DNA of 53,720 nt, from the NCBI GenBank assembly GCA_029061605.1, contig JAIDRT010000034.1, forward strand, positions 1 to 53,720. Direction: 5' to 3'. This DNA is from Clostridia bacterium. GTDB taxonomy: Bacteria > Bacillota > Clostridia > Christensenellales > UBA3700. Of this stretch, positions 34,285-43,880 are shown piece by piece (within the stretch, counting starts at the first letter, position 1; each line of letters begins with the position of its first letter). The notes under the pieces were generated by a model that had not been told where the DNA came from, ran no database searches, and saw nothing but the letters and a program-made list of their open reading frames with translations. A program made the position numbers and the translations under genes.

Positions 34285-36539
34285 CAATTTTTCGCCTTAT
34301 AATAGTTGATCAAACAGCCTTTGGATATTATGTCTCTCTCGTCTGCCGTCAATGCGTCAACGGTCAAAACTGTGTCTATAACTTTGCCGCTGCGGACTAT
34401 CTTTGCGTCAAACTCGCAACCGCCTTTCTCTATAGTATTCTTGACGTCATATACCACTATTATATCGCCGTCTTGATATTCCTCTTGCGAAAGGAATGGC
34501 AACATACCCCAGTTTATAAGATTTGAGCGATATCTCTTGGTTGCATACTCTTTGGCAATGTTGCACACGCCGCCAAGCACTCTTTGACAACTTGCAGCCT
34601 GTTCTCTTGCGCTGCCGTCGCCGGGTTTGACTGCATAGACGCCGCTGCCTATTGACACGCTGCCCTTGAGCGTCACGCCTGCCTTATTTACTGCGTCAAG
34701 ATACTCTCCGCCAAGTCCGCTCTTTCTTCTGTCAAGTTCGCCTTCAAAAATCTTCTTTGCCTTACCTACGTAATCAGGACACTTTCTTGAGAGCGCAAAC
34801 TCTGCAAGTTTCATTGGATTGGAGCGATAACTTGACGTCTCGCCAGACGGAATAAGTTCGTCTGTGGTCGTCACAGGGTCATTGATGACTGCGGCAAGTT
34901 TGACGACGATATTATCCGTCAGCGCAATTACTTCCGGCCAGTCGCAGATATTTGGACCGTACTCAAGATTTGCATCTTTGTCAGGCTTGCTCCAACCGTT
35001 GTATACTCTCTTTTCATATATAGTCTTATCGTATTCAAACGTAGGGATTGTATTGTCGTAATCCATACCCATAGCGCTCGTCAAAATTCCGCCGTTGGCT
35101 GCCGTCGCCGCAATAGAACGCGCATCCATAAGCGCGACTGACGCAATTTGATTATTTGCAGGCTTGCTGCCCTCTCTCGACTCAAAGTTGCGAGTGGTGT
35201 GTCTTATTGACAATGCATTGTTGGCAGGTACGTCGCCTGCGCCAAAACAAGGTCCGCAGAACGCGCTCTTGACGTTGGCGCCGCTCTTGACAAGGTCTGC
35301 TATTGCGCCTTTCTTAAGCAAGTCGTAATATACCGGCGTGGAAGAAGGATATACGCTCAACGTAAACTTGCCGTCGCCCACCGCTTTGTCTCTTAGTATT
35401 GCGCTTGCCTCTATGATATTATCGTAAGTTCCGCCTGCGCAACCTGCGATTATGCCTTGCTCTACTCTCACTTTGCCATTGACAATCTTGTCTGTCAACT
35501 TGAAGTTGATTTTCTTGTTGTTGAGAAGTTCGTTGCATTGCTTTTCCACTGCCGACAGTATGTCTTGAGGATTGTCTATCACGTCTTGCAAATTATATAC
35601 GTTGGATGGGTGGAAAGGTAGAGCGATTTGCGGAACTACCTTTGACAAGTCAACTTCCACAACGCCGTCGTAATAAGCCAACTTATTTGGAGCAATTGAC
35701 GCATAATCGTCCATTCTGCCTCTGACTGCGTAATAATTCTTGACTTCGACGTCGTCAGTCGTCCATATAGACGACAAACAAGTTGTCTCCGTCGTCATTA
35801 CGTCAATGCCGATACGGTATTCTATAGGCAAATTCTTGATGCCTTCGCCGACAAATTCCATAACTTTGTTCTTGACGAAACCGCCCTTGAACACTGCGCC
35901 GATTATCGCAAGCGCAACGTCTTGCGGTCCCACGCCCTTTCTAGGCGCGCCTGTGAGATGAATGGCAACTACGTCAGGATACTTGATATCGTACGTACGG
36001 CAAAGAAGTTGTTTTACAAGTTCCGGTCCGCCTTCGCCCACTGCCATAGTGCCGAGCGCTCCGTATCTTGTATGTGAGTCTGATCCCAAAATCATCTTGC
36101 CGCAACCTGACATACACTCGCGCATATAAGTATGTATTACCGCCTGATGAGGTGGCACGAATATTCCGCCGTACTTCTTGGCTGCCGACAAACCGAAGAC
36201 GTGATCGTCCTCATTGATCGTACCGCCTACGGCGCAAAGCGAATTGTGACAGTTGGTCAATACGTAAGGTATGGGAAATTCTTTTAGCCCGCTCGCCTTT
36301 GCCGTCTGAATAATACCAACGTACGTAATATCGTGAGACGCCAAAGCGTCAAACTTGATTTGCAGCGGTTGCCCCTTTTGCGTAACAGGCAAAGTATTGT
36401 GCTTTGCCAAAATGCCGTAAGCCATCGTGCCTTTATACGCATCGTCAATGGCTTTTGCGTCAATTCCCATTGCTTTCAATTCGTCCAAAGAGACGAACTT
36501 TCCGTCAAAATAATAATTCGCTTGCTTTAGTTCAATCAT
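34284..36539 (-). CDS. Aconitase-family hydratase
   Basis: The 751-residue protein has the aconitase fold's landmarks: [25 protein letters not shown], with the Cys-containing CAGG and GPCFGAG segments ([26 protein letters not shown]) whose cysteines would hold the 4Fe-4S cluster, and a C-terminal swivelling domain ([17 protein letters not shown], then LINWGMLPF). Clostridial members are often called simply hydratase; the substrate could be citrate/isocitrate or a related acid. It is first in a four-gene operon with folate, rRNA-methyl and CoA enzymes. Confidence 0.9.
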   Translation of the reverse strand: MIELKQANYYFDGKFVSLDELKAMGIDAKAIDDAYKGTMAYGILAKHNTLPVTQKGQPLQIKFDALASHDITYVGIIQTAKASGLKEFPIPYVLTNCHNSLCAVGGTINEDDHVFGLSAAKKYGGIFVPPHQAVIHTYMRECMSGCGKMILGSDSHTRYGALGTMAVGEGGPELVKQLLCRTYDIKYPDVVAIHLTGAPRKGVGPQDVALAIIGAVFKGGFVKNKVMEFVGEGIKNLPIEYRIGIDVMTTETTCLSSIWTTDDVEVKNYYAVRGRMDDYASIAPNKLAYYDGVVEVDLSKVVPQIALPFHPSNVYNLQDVIDNPQDILSAVEKQCNELLNNKKINFKLTDKIVNGKVRVEQGIIAGCAGGTYDNIIEASAILRDKAVGDGKFTLSVYPSSTPVYYDLLKKGAIADLVKSGANVKSAFCGPCFGAGDVPANNALSIRHTTRNFESREGSKPANNQIASVALMDARSIAATAANGGILTSAMGMDYDNTIPTFEYDKTIYEKRVYNGWSKPDKDANLEYGPNICDWPEVIALTDNIVVKLAAVINDPVTTTDELIPSGETSSYRSNPMKLAEFALSRKCPDYVGKAKKIFEGELDRRKSGLGGEYLDAVNKAGVTLKGSVSIGSGVYAVKPGDGSAREQAASCQRVLGGVCNIAKEYATKRYRSNLINWGMLPFLSQEEYQDGDIIVVYDVKNTIEKGGCEFDAKIVRSGKVIDTVLTVDALTADERDIISKGCLINYYKAKN

Positions 36540-36592
36540 TTTTGTATTTTACTCCAAGTAATTTATTCTAAATATTTCTTTATAACGATTTA

Positions 36593-36621
36593 ATTATATA
36601 TCAATTTGCGATATATTGCAA
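36593..36621 (-). promoter_or_regulatory. Promoter of the hydratase operon
   Basis: On the minus strand TTGCAA (36621-36616), a 17-base spacer and TATAAT (36598-36593). Confidence 0.82.
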
Positions 36622-36633
36622 GTCTATGATTTG

Positions 36634-37578
36634 TTACTTGCAGGCTTTTTTTACCGCAAACTTCTGGCAAAAACCTATTGGATGATAAGACTGTTTTGAC
36701 TTGCGCAGTCCTTCCAATCCCATATCTTCCTGTCTGTTGACAACTCTTACGCCGCTAAAATGCTTTTGCGCAAACGCCTGACAAAGATAGGAATATACGC
36801 CGTCGTAATCTATATCTCCCTTTTCAATATGCGTGATACCCACGTTTGATGGAGTAATCTCACCCAACGAAAAACCTATTATCTTGCCCTGATATTCTAT
36901 TACGTCAGCAAAATAACTATCATATTTCTCCACCATTTTGAGAGCCAAAGCAATTACGTATTCTTCGTTGTTTGCCATATCGTCGTATTCTTCGTCGTCA
37001 AACACCTTGCTCTCTTCCCAGCCGTTGATAAATGCAAAAACTTTGTCTTTGTCTTGCGCTACGTATGAGCGGAACACGCAACCCCCATCCTGATTTGGAG
37101 CATACGCCTTGACGAAATTATTGACGTGATTGCGCTTGGAGTGAAGTTTTTTGCCGGCGTAAGTCATAAGACTTTGCGGGTCGTAGAGATACTCGGCATA
37201 GTCTGCATTTTCCACGTATTCGTAATCCGCTCCCAGAATATCTACGTATTGCTTGGGCGTGGACATAACGTACATATTCTCTCCGTCTGCCTTGCATTGA
37301 TTTGCGATATTAGCGTACGCCTCTTTGATTTTGTCCAATTGGCAAAGCGGCGGCAGATATATACGTCCGTCTCCCACGCCGTCTTCATTGAATTTGTCGT
37401 GCGGTCTAAAACGCAAATATATTACTCCGTCTTCTTGCGCTATCTGCATACTGGGATAGTTGAAAAAGTCCCAACCCTTGAGATAAAGAATAGAATACTC
37501 GCTGCCGTCATAGTCAATGAGCCTTTGAATGTTTGCTATACTTGAAAAGTCCTCGTCCTTAATTGCTCTAAATAGCAT
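36634..37578 (-). CDS. DUF2156 (phosphatidylglycerol lysyltransferase C-terminal type) protein
   Basis: This 314-residue protein resembles the GNAT-like DUF2156 domain found at the C-terminus of MprF: YLKGWDFFNYPSMQIAQEDG, DYAEYLYDPQSLMTYAGKKL, KRNHVNNF and FINGWEES. It has no membrane part and is probably a soluble aminoacyl- or acyl-transferase; the substrate is not known. Transcribed alone, divergently from the gene at 37630. Confidence 0.82.
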   Translation of the reverse strand: MLFRAIKDEDFSSIANIQRLIDYDGSEYSILYLKGWDFFNYPSMQIAQEDGVIYLRFRPHDKFNEDGVGDGRIYLPPLCQLDKIKEAYANIANQCKADGENMYVMSTPKQYVDILGADYEYVENADYAEYLYDPQSLMTYAGKKLHSKRNHVNNFVKAYAPNQDGGCVFRSYVAQDKDKVFAFINGWEESKVFDDEEYDDMANNEEYVIALALKMVEKYDSYFADVIEYQGKIIGFSLGEITPSNVGITHIEKGDIDYDGVYSYLCQAFAQKHFSGVRVVNRQEDMGLEGLRKSKQSYHPIGFCQKFAVKKACK

Positions 37579-37594
37579 AATTTCCTTATTTTAG

Positions 37595-37623
37595 TTGTAC
37601 ATATCTTATTTTGTGTGTATAAT
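37595..37623 (+). promoter_or_regulatory. Promoter directly abutting the gene at 37630
   Basis: TTGTAC (37595-37600), a 17-base spacer and TATAAT (37618-37623). The start of transcription would fall at about 37630, the A of the ATG. Confidence 0.75.
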
Positions 37624-37629
37624 TGAAGT

Positions 37630-38142
37630 ATGAAAAAATTTTATCCATTTAAACAAAAATCTTGGATATACGCTCTCTCCATACTAGCAATCATTATATT
37701 GTTAATTTTTATGATTGTCAAGATTTTGGGCATTGCAGGCGTGGGGAATTTGACTTCGTATCATCAAATCGAAGATACCGTGGCAGCCGTAATTATGGGC
37801 GTAGTAATAATATTACTCAGCGTATTCGTCTTTATATGCGGTCTGTCATTTGGCAAAAACTCAATGTATTACGTAATGGGATTCTTGGTAGAGCGCGTCA
37901 AGTATGAAGATATAATAGTGATAAATATGGACGCCAAAGGCGAATTTATGTTGATATACTATAAAGTCAAAAGACGTGGTATGGTCAAAGATGCCAAGAC
38001 TGGAGTCAACGCCGACGTGATATACGTCAATTGCAACAACAAATACTTTGACGAAATGATAGAAAGGTTGAGAGAAAAACACCCATCTCTCGTAGTAGAA
38101 TTCGTAACGGCAAAACCAAAGAAAAACAACAGTTCTAATTAA
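37630..38142 (+). CDS. Unknown protein with two membrane segments
   Basis: The 170-residue protein has two hydrophobic segments (about 13-34 and 49-73), followed by a soluble domain (VKYEDIIVINMDAKGEFMLI) that could be PH-like; no family is assigned. No ribosome site precedes the ATG, and the promoter's predicted start coincides with it, so the mRNA may be leaderless. It lies upstream of rdgB on the same strand with a 33-base gap and probably shares its transcript. Confidence 0.75.
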   Translation: MKKFYPFKQKSWIYALSILAIIILLIFMIVKILGIAGVGNLTSYHQIEDTVAAVIMGVVIILLSVFVFICGLSFGKNSMYYVMGFLVERVKYEDIIVINMDAKGEFMLIYYKVKRRGMVKDAKTGVNADVIYVNCNNKYFDEMIERLREKHPSLVVEFVTAKPKKNNSSN

Positions 38143-38175
38143 GTGACACAGACAAAGTCACTAAAGGAAAAAAAT

Positions 38176-38766
38176 ATGAAAGCAGTACTTGCAAGCAACA
38201 ACAAACACAAACTCGTTGAGATAAAGGCAATGCTCTCGGGCAAATTCGAGGATATTCTCACGCTCAAAGATCTTGGCATAGAGATAGAAATTGAAGAAAA
38301 CGGAACGACCTTTGAGCAAAACGCATACATAAAGGCAAGCACTATTGCCAAAATGACAGGTATGCCCGCAATCGGAGACGACAGCGGAATTTGCGTACAG
38401 GCGCTCAACGGCGAACCGAATATATACTCCGCTCGCTATGCAGGCGAGCCTTGCAACGACAAAAACAACAACGAAAAGTTACTCTCCAAACTCCACGCTT
38501 TAGAGACAGACAGCAACAAGGTCGACAGAACGGCTTACTTCCAAAGCGTAGTGGTGCTATGCTACCCCGACGGCAGTTATGTCAGCGGCAGCGGTCGCAC
38601 TTACGGCAAAATCATTGACGACTATAGAGGCTCCAACGGCTTTGGATATGATCCGATATTCTTAAGCGACGAACTCGGCAAGACATTCGGAGAGGCCGTG
38701 ATGGAAGAAAAGAATACGATATCCCACCGCTCAAGAGCGCTCAAAGATTTGCTGGCAAAATTATAA
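38176..38766 (+). CDS. rdgB: XTP/dITP pyrophosphatase (RdgB/HAM1)
   Basis: The 196-residue protein matches HAM1 proteins: MKAVLASNNKHKLVEIKAML at the start, GIEIEIEENGTTFEQNAYIK, IGDDSGICVQALNGEPNIYS and GFGYDPIF, then SHRSRAL near the end. It removes deaminated purine nucleotides. The ATG at 38176 has AAAGGA seven bases upstream and is preferred over an in-frame start at 38143 that overlaps the previous stop. Confidence 0.95.
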   Translation: MKAVLASNNKHKLVEIKAMLSGKFEDILTLKDLGIEIEIEENGTTFEQNAYIKASTIAKMTGMPAIGDDSGICVQALNGEPNIYSARYAGEPCNDKNNNEKLLSKLHALETDSNKVDRTAYFQSVVVLCYPDGSYVSGSGRTYGKIIDDYRGSNGFGYDPIFLSDELGKTFGEAVMEEKNTISHRSRALKDLLAKL

Positions 38767-38804
38767 GGTAATTCAACGTCATAGACTTAGCAAAATATCT
38801 AAAA

Positions 38805-38840
38805 CAACAAAACAAGGCAGGACACAAACCCTGCCTTGCT
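38805..38840. terminator. Terminator between the convergent rdgB and TIR genes
   Basis: AAGGCAGG-acacaaa-CCTGCCTT stem. A T-rich tail (GTTTTGTTGTTTT) follows it on the minus strand, so it is best placed to stop the TIR transcript. It may also act on rdgB. Confidence 0.65.
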
Positions 38841-38871
38841 ATATTACATACCCCCTATTTATAATTACGTC

Positions 38872-41800
38872 TTAATATCCTTTATAATTCCAAGTGACAG
38901 GTATTTTTGACGAATTATCATAATTATCCCAATCTATATTCCACTCGTCAGGTTGACTATCTGCTCTGCAATATACGTTGATTAAAGCGCAACCAAAGAA
39001 TGCCTTCTCTCCAATATTATTTACGCTCAACGGAATTATGACTTTTTTGAGTTTGGCGCAACCCGCAAAGGCTTTTGCTCCAATACTCTCCACTCCGGCT
39101 GTAATAGATATGTTTGTAAGTGATATGCAATTCTCAAAAGCCGATGCTCCCACAGTTTTGGTATTGCCTAACGATACGGTAGTAAGCGCTCTGCAATTTT
39201 CAAACGCAGAATTGTTGATAATGGCATCGGCGCCTGTGATAGAAAACGATGTCAGATTGAGACAATTTGCAAATGCTTCTACACCAACTGTCGAGGCGCT
39301 TGTATTATAATAAGATAACTTGCAACCGTAGAAAGCCCTGTCACCAATACTCGTCAGACTGTTTGACGACGTAAAGTTTGCCAAACTACTGCAATCTTTA
39401 AAAGTATTGTCTCTCAAAGCGGTTATTTCGCAGTTAAGCGTAACACTAGTCAAATCTTTGCATCCTTCAAATGCTCCCGCGACTATATCTGTCACAGGAT
39501 AAACATTGTTTCCGTATCTTGCCTCTTTAGGTACGGTTATTTCTCCGCCAATATCGACAGGCTGTCTTTTAACAACTGCATTACCGTCTATCAAATTGTA
39601 TTCAATACCATCATACTTAAATGCAACATTACCGCTTTCGTCTACATTGCCGTTAAAATCACACCCCCAATGAGTTGTGCATACATAATAACTATTATAG
39701 TACCTCTCATAGAGATTCCACCAATCTTCCCAGCCTTCAGGTTGCTCTTCCGCTTCGCAGTAAATAACTAATTTCTTACAACTATAAAATGTACTTCGTT
39801 CTATCACTTTTACTGTCGCAGGTATGTAAATTCTATCAGCATATATAATATTACCCCTAAAATTAGTTTGGTTAAATACCGTAGCCGCTATCTTATCTAC
39901 TGAAGAAGGGATAATTAACAATTCTCCGTCTTGATAATTGTCCAAGTTGATTTCGCAAAGCGTCTGCGTGCCATCCCATTCTTGCTTTACGTAATATATG
40001 TCGTCGATATACTTATGTCTCCCTACGTCCAATGTATATACAAGTGTATTTGCAATAAGCATTGGAAAAATCAATAGACCGCATATTATCAACTTTCCTT
40101 TGGTTGCAAATTTGACTTGAATTTTTTCAATCTTTCCGCGCGATATCAACAGCGCAACTATTGCGACTATAACAGTTGGCGTAAGAAGGAACAAGCCCGT
40201 TACTTCCGGCAATGCTCTAGTGAGTGGCATATTAGCATATCCTACTATGCATATTATGCTAAAAACTAATGATACAAGCGCAGACGCGCCAATGAAATAT
40301 GCGATAAACTTATTGCGTTTTTTGATATTATTGTCTTTCTTTTGCGCCTTTTGATCTGCGACTTGCCGTTCATAATCTTTGCGTTGTTGCACCTTGAGTT
40401 CGTCTATTTCCATAGGATAATTAGTGACTTGACTGATTTGCTCTTCGTCACAATTGGCAAGCCAATTGTTATATCCCTCAGTATCTGCAATATCTACGGT
40501 AAGTCTTGCGACATCGTCGTCGCAATAACAATCGAGCGCCAAAAGCATTAGATAATAATATCCGTCATACTTTCCATCGCTTGAGCAACCAAGCAACAAC
40601 TTGGCGTATCTCTCCGCGCCCTTTTTGTATCTCGCATCAAGACAAATCTGCGCAAGTTCGCCAAAATAAAACTCTTCCTCTTCTTTGTCGTCTTTTAAAA
40701 ATCCCAACAAACGGAATACGTCTTCGTCTACATATTCTAAGTTTTGAGCGGTAATGTTCTTCAACGCAAATTCAAGTATATCGGCAATCAATTGAGAATA
40801 CTCGTCTTCACTCTCGGCATATCCAAGCATCTTTTGAGTTTCGTCCACAGCGGCTTTAAACTGCCCAGTTTCAAACAGTATTCTTATAATCGCGCATTGC
40901 GCTCTAAAATACAATTTACCTTCAGTCAATGGCAACACTTTATGCAAAGCCTGCAAAAAGTATGACGCGCCTTGTGGCAAAACCTGTTGCAACGCTCGCA
41001 AGTTGTCAGCGTCAGCGTAATTGTCTACAAAATTATTCAACGCGCTCTTGTATCTTGCATTGTCAAGCAAGGATATGACGAAGTCAAAATATGCAAAGTT
41101 GTCTGTCGTGTCTTCTATGGCTTTCTTGACAAGACAATCTATAAAACCGCTCTTTTTCCTAGCGTCGGCGTCAAACTCCAACGCATACAAAATCATATTC
41201 TTGACGCTTTCGTCAAAAGTATTTATTTGGGCAATACCGTCATAGTATGCGTATAGCACTGATATTTCGCTTTGGGATATTAATACCAACGCTCTTTGCA
41301 TATACTCAAAATTAACGTGATTTTTGCATACCCATCCTTCTGCCCAATCGTCAATATCAGTATATCCATCGGCGAGCATAAGCGCCCAAAGTTGAGGCTT
41401 TTTTCTATTAGGAGCATTGTCTATGAGATATTCTGTGTATTTTCTTGCCAATTCGATATGCTCTGAATTCAATATCGTCTGAACAAGTTCTTCAAGATCC
41501 CTGTAATTTGAAGGATTTGACCTTATCCAAGCGTCGCAAAACTTCTCTGCTCTCTCAAACTGCTTTTGCTGCACGAAAGAGTTGATAACTTTCATAAGTT
41601 GTTCGCCTTGAGCGGAGATGATTTCTACGTCTTCCACTTGCAATGCGCGCGACTGGATTTTCCGAGCCTGACCTCTGCTCACACTCTGTCTTTTGTCAAA
41701 CTTTATCTTACTGCGCTGCAGTTCCAACGTGTCTTCGCTTGTCGCAAGCACTTTGTCTATGTATCTCGTCAAGTCGCTATAGAACGTATTCTTGCCCGCA

Positions 41801-42630
41801 TCAAGCACTTGCAAAGCGCGAAGTCTTGGTGGCAATGCGCTTGGCGAACAACCTTTCACAACCGGCAAAAGCGCATTCTTTTGCTTTTGTCCGTCTGCAA
41901 TCTTATGCAAAAATCTCGTCCACTCATTTTTCATCCAAGTGGATTCAAAATACTCTTCTTTTGAGCCGTACACTATCATTACTTTGGCGGTAGAAAGCGC
42001 CTGGAAAATGTAAGGCTCATAGTTTTCCGCCGTAATTCCCTCAAGTGAGTATCTGCTGAAAAACACGTTGTATTTATCTCTCGTGAGATTGTTGTAGAGG
42101 TCGGACAATTCTATCGAATCTTCAGTTCTGCCCCTCGTCTCGTCGTCAGTATCTTTAAAACAAATAAAGACGTCATACGGCTTGATTTTCTTTGCCTTTT
42201 CTTGCCATTCTTTGCGAATGTTCTCTATCTTTTCGCCCTGCGATTGATAATATTCTCGTTCTGCTGTCGGCGCAATATCCAAAACTTTTTTATAATTCTT
42301 ATCGTCTTTAATACTGCTTATTTCGGGAGCCCAACAAGTGGCGACTTTTTTGCCTATGCGCAAATCGTCGACGTATTTTATTCCGTGCTTGGCAAGCGTA
42401 AGTCCCCAATATGCAGGATAGCAATTGGGAAAACTCTTGACTATATCCGCATAGAGTTCTTCCGCCTCAATAAATTTCTCCTGCGCAAACTTGCCCTCTG
42501 CCACCGCCAAAAGTTGGTTTTCTCTTGAATCCAATATTTGCGGCATAGGTCTTCCGCAGGAGTCGCATACCCACTTGCCTTTTTTGTTGACGTATGTTCC
42601 GCCACAGTTACATACTTTGTTATCTAGCAT
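38872..42630 (-). CDS. Giant zinc-ribbon/TIR/helical-repeat/membrane/BspA-type LRR protein
   Basis: This 1252-residue protein has several parts in order. A zinc ribbon (Cys7, Cys9, Cys22, Cys25) and a short helical stretch are followed by a TIR domain from about 150 to 290 (YDVFICFKDTDDETRGR, FFSRYSLEGI, MIVYGSKEEYFES). The segment WMKNEW holds Glu236, the best candidate for the catalytic Glu of TIR NADases. A long helical, TPR-like region (about 300-740), three membrane segments (about 775-798, 810-830 and 845-865) and C-terminal BspA-type LRR_5 repeats follow (SIGDRAFYGC, VGVEAFANC, INNSAFENC, VGASAFENC, IGAKAFAGC, IGEKAFFGC). The LRR part would be outside if the topology is simple. The start overlaps the SPFH gene by 11 bases. 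Confidence 0.9.
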   Translation of the reverse strand: MLDNKVCNCGGTYVNKKGKWVCDSCGRPMPQILDSRENQLLAVAEGKFAQEKFIEAEELYADIVKSFPNCYPAYWGLTLAKHGIKYVDDLRIGKKVATCWAPEISSIKDDKNYKKVLDIAPTAEREYYQSQGEKIENIRKEWQEKAKKIKPYDVFICFKDTDDETRGRTEDSIELSDLYNNLTRDKYNVFFSRYSLEGITAENYEPYIFQALSTAKVMIVYGSKEEYFESTWMKNEWTRFLHKIADGQKQKNALLPVVKGCSPSALPPRLRALQVLDAGKNTFYSDLTRYIDKVLATSEDTLELQRSKIKFDKRQSVSRGQARKIQSRALQVEDVEIISAQGEQLMKVINSFVQQKQFERAEKFCDAWIRSNPSNYRDLEELVQTILNSEHIELARKYTEYLIDNAPNRKKPQLWALMLADGYTDIDDWAEGWVCKNHVNFEYMQRALVLISQSEISVLYAYYDGIAQINTFDESVKNMILYALEFDADARKKSGFIDCLVKKAIEDTTDNFAYFDFVISLLDNARYKSALNNFVDNYADADNLRALQQVLPQGASYFLQALHKVLPLTEGKLYFRAQCAIIRILFETGQFKAAVDETQKMLGYAESEDEYSQLIADILEFALKNITAQNLEYVDEDVFRLLGFLKDDKEEEEFYFGELAQICLDARYKKGAERYAKLLLGCSSDGKYDGYYYLMLLALDCYCDDDVARLTVDIADTEGYNNWLANCDEEQISQVTNYPMEIDELKVQQRKDYERQVADQKAQKKDNNIKKRNKFIAYFIGASALVSLVFSIICIVGYANMPLTRALPEVTGLFLLTPTVIVAIVALLISRGKIEKIQVKFATKGKLIICGLLIFPMLIANTLVYTLDVGRHKYIDDIYYVKQEWDGTQTLCEINLDNYQDGELLIIPSSVDKIAATVFNQTNFRGNIIYADRIYIPATVKVIERSTFYSCKKLVIYCEAEEQPEGWEDWWNLYERYYNSYYVCTTHWGCDFNGNVDESGNVAFKYDGIEYNLIDGNAVVKRQPVDIGGEITVPKEARYGNNVYPVTDIVAGAFEGCKDLTSVTLNCEITALRDNTFKDCSSLANFTSSNSLTSIGDRAFYGCKLSYYNTSASTVGVEAFANCLNLTSFSITGADAIINNSAFENCRALTTVSLGNTKTVGASAFENCISLTNISITAGVESIGAKAFAGCAKLKKVIIPLSVNNIGEKAFFGCALINVYCRADSQPDEWNIDWDNYDNSSKIPVTWNYKGY

Positions 42631-43594
42631 TTTTTGACACCTCTGGATTCTTTACTTTGTTACCGCAAATAGGACAAAACTCTGCATACCCCTCAAGCGG
42701 CGCGCCGCAAAATCTGCATTGCGACTTGTTGGGCTTTGAGTTTTGCGCTGACGAATTGATATTGATGCTCAAAGTATCCCTATTACTTTCATTGATGACG
42801 GCTTGACAATTGCCAAGCGCGTGCAAGATAGCCAACTGTCCGTCAAGAGAATCTCTCTCGTCTTGCTTTCTCTCACTGCGCAACTTGTCTGCAATCTCTT
42901 CTCTTTCTCTATATCTACGATTGAATTCTCTGTCGGCGGTAAGTCTCTCAAGCGCTCCTTCGTCCCACATTCTTGCAGTAGACATCACAAAATATTCAAG
43001 TTTAAGACCGTAATCGTTGAAAAAACCCTCAATCTTATTTTTGACAAGATAAGACAACGCAATAAGTTGAGCGCTTATGTCAAAATAACTTAGACCGTTT
43101 TCTTTGAGAATAATAGAAAGTGACGAAGACAACTGCGCTGCAATTTGACTGCGGCAAAAATCCGCAAGATCGTCTGTCGTATACGTCCTCGCGCCAGACA
43201 CCAACTTCTTTCTGAAGACTTGGGTATCGCATATTGACACTTTTGCTTCTCCCGAAGAGCCAAGTCTGATGGGCATCTCAAATATTGGATCTTGTATGTC
43301 AATGGGATTGGGAGTGCCCCACTTAAGAGAGATGACAGAATCCTTTCTCACGTAGACGATTTCTACGTCGGCAGTATTATTGCCAGCGCTTAAATTAAAT
43401 CTACCTCCGCTGTATCTGTTGCGCACGCCGTCGACTGTGCACTCTGCTTGATAGTCCTCAGTGACTATGACGTCCAAAGAACTCTTGGCAGGTATCTGTT
43501 TGTAAGGAGCAAGCCATACCAAATCGTCTTCTGTCCCTTCAAATCTTACTATTTGAGCCTCCGTCTTCTTTTTAAAAAGTTTGTCTAAAAACAT
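42620..43594 (-). CDS. SPFH-domain protein with C-terminal zinc ribbon
   Basis: The 324-residue protein resembles YdjI-type 'virion core' SPFH proteins: an N-terminal LDKLFKKKTEAQIVRFEG, an SPFH core (KWGTPNPIDIQDPIFEMPIRLG), a helical part with QIAAQLSSSLSIILKENGLS, and a C-terminal zinc ribbon CRFCGAPLEG...FCPICGNK near 294-316. The start at 43594 has GGAGG six bases upstream; the frame is open ten codons further but lacks a ribosome site there. SPFH proteins assemble as oligomers at membranes. It is coupled to the TIR gene by an 11-base overlap and preceded by GTATAC element copy 2. Confidence 0.85.
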   Translation of the reverse strand: MFLDKLFKKKTEAQIVRFEGTEDDLVWLAPYKQIPAKSSLDVIVTEDYQAECTVDGVRNRYSGGRFNLSAGNNTADVEIVYVRKDSVISLKWGTPNPIDIQDPIFEMPIRLGSSGEAKVSICDTQVFRKKLVSGARTYTTDDLADFCRSQIAAQLSSSLSIILKENGLSYFDISAQLIALSYLVKNKIEGFFNDYGLKLEYFVMSTARMWDEGALERLTADREFNRRYREREEIADKLRSERKQDERDSLDGQLAILHALGNCQAVINESNRDTLSININSSAQNSKPNKSQCRFCGAPLEGYAEFCPICGNKVKNPEVSKNAR

Positions 43595-43626
43595 TTTTTC
43601 CTCCATTGCCATAATTTTACGCATTG

Positions 43627-43765
43627 ATATTACAAAAAAAGTATACTTTTCCTGACCAGAAAGTATTGCGTAAAAATACGTTTTGAATTATAATAAAATT
43701 ATAAAAATACGTCTTTTCGCAAAGATAAATATGCAGTTAGGAAAAGTATACTTTTTTTGTAATAT
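43627..43765 (+). repeat. Inverted-repeat element, copy 2 (GTATAC element)
   Basis: The ends (43627-43653 and 43739-43765) are perfect 27-bp inverted repeats around AAAAGTATACTTTT and CCT, followed by near-matching GAC/AAC. The core of the arms and the interior align with copy 1 at 3823-3944, but the outermost bases differ from copy 1 (ATATTAC versus TTCC) while staying symmetric within each copy. It lies 33 bases upstream of the SPFH gene. Confidence 0.85.
43666..43694 (+). promoter_or_regulatory. Predicted sigma-A promoter inside GTATAC element copy 2
   Basis: TTGCGT (43666-43671), a 17-base spacer and TATAAT (43689-43694), at the same place as in copy 1. It reads away from the SPFH gene, towards the terminator at 43805. 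Confidence 0.6.
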
Positions 43766-43804
43766 TGAAAATTTCTTCAAAATTTAGACTATAATTTTTT
43801 GAAA

Positions 43805-43838
43805 TAAAAAACACGCTACAATTATAGCGTGTTTTCTG
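43805..43838. terminator. Bidirectional intrinsic terminator (element copy 2 RNA and the arginine operon)
   Basis: AAAAAACACGCTA-caatta-TAGCGTGTTTT. On the plus strand it would end the element's RNA. On the minus strand (stem followed by TTTTTTATTTC) it lies 43 bases after the stop of the C_GCAxxG gene, closing the arginine operon. Confidence 0.85.
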
Positions 43839-43880
43839 TCTTAAAATAACATTGTATTCCAACAACTTCTCTAGGAGATT

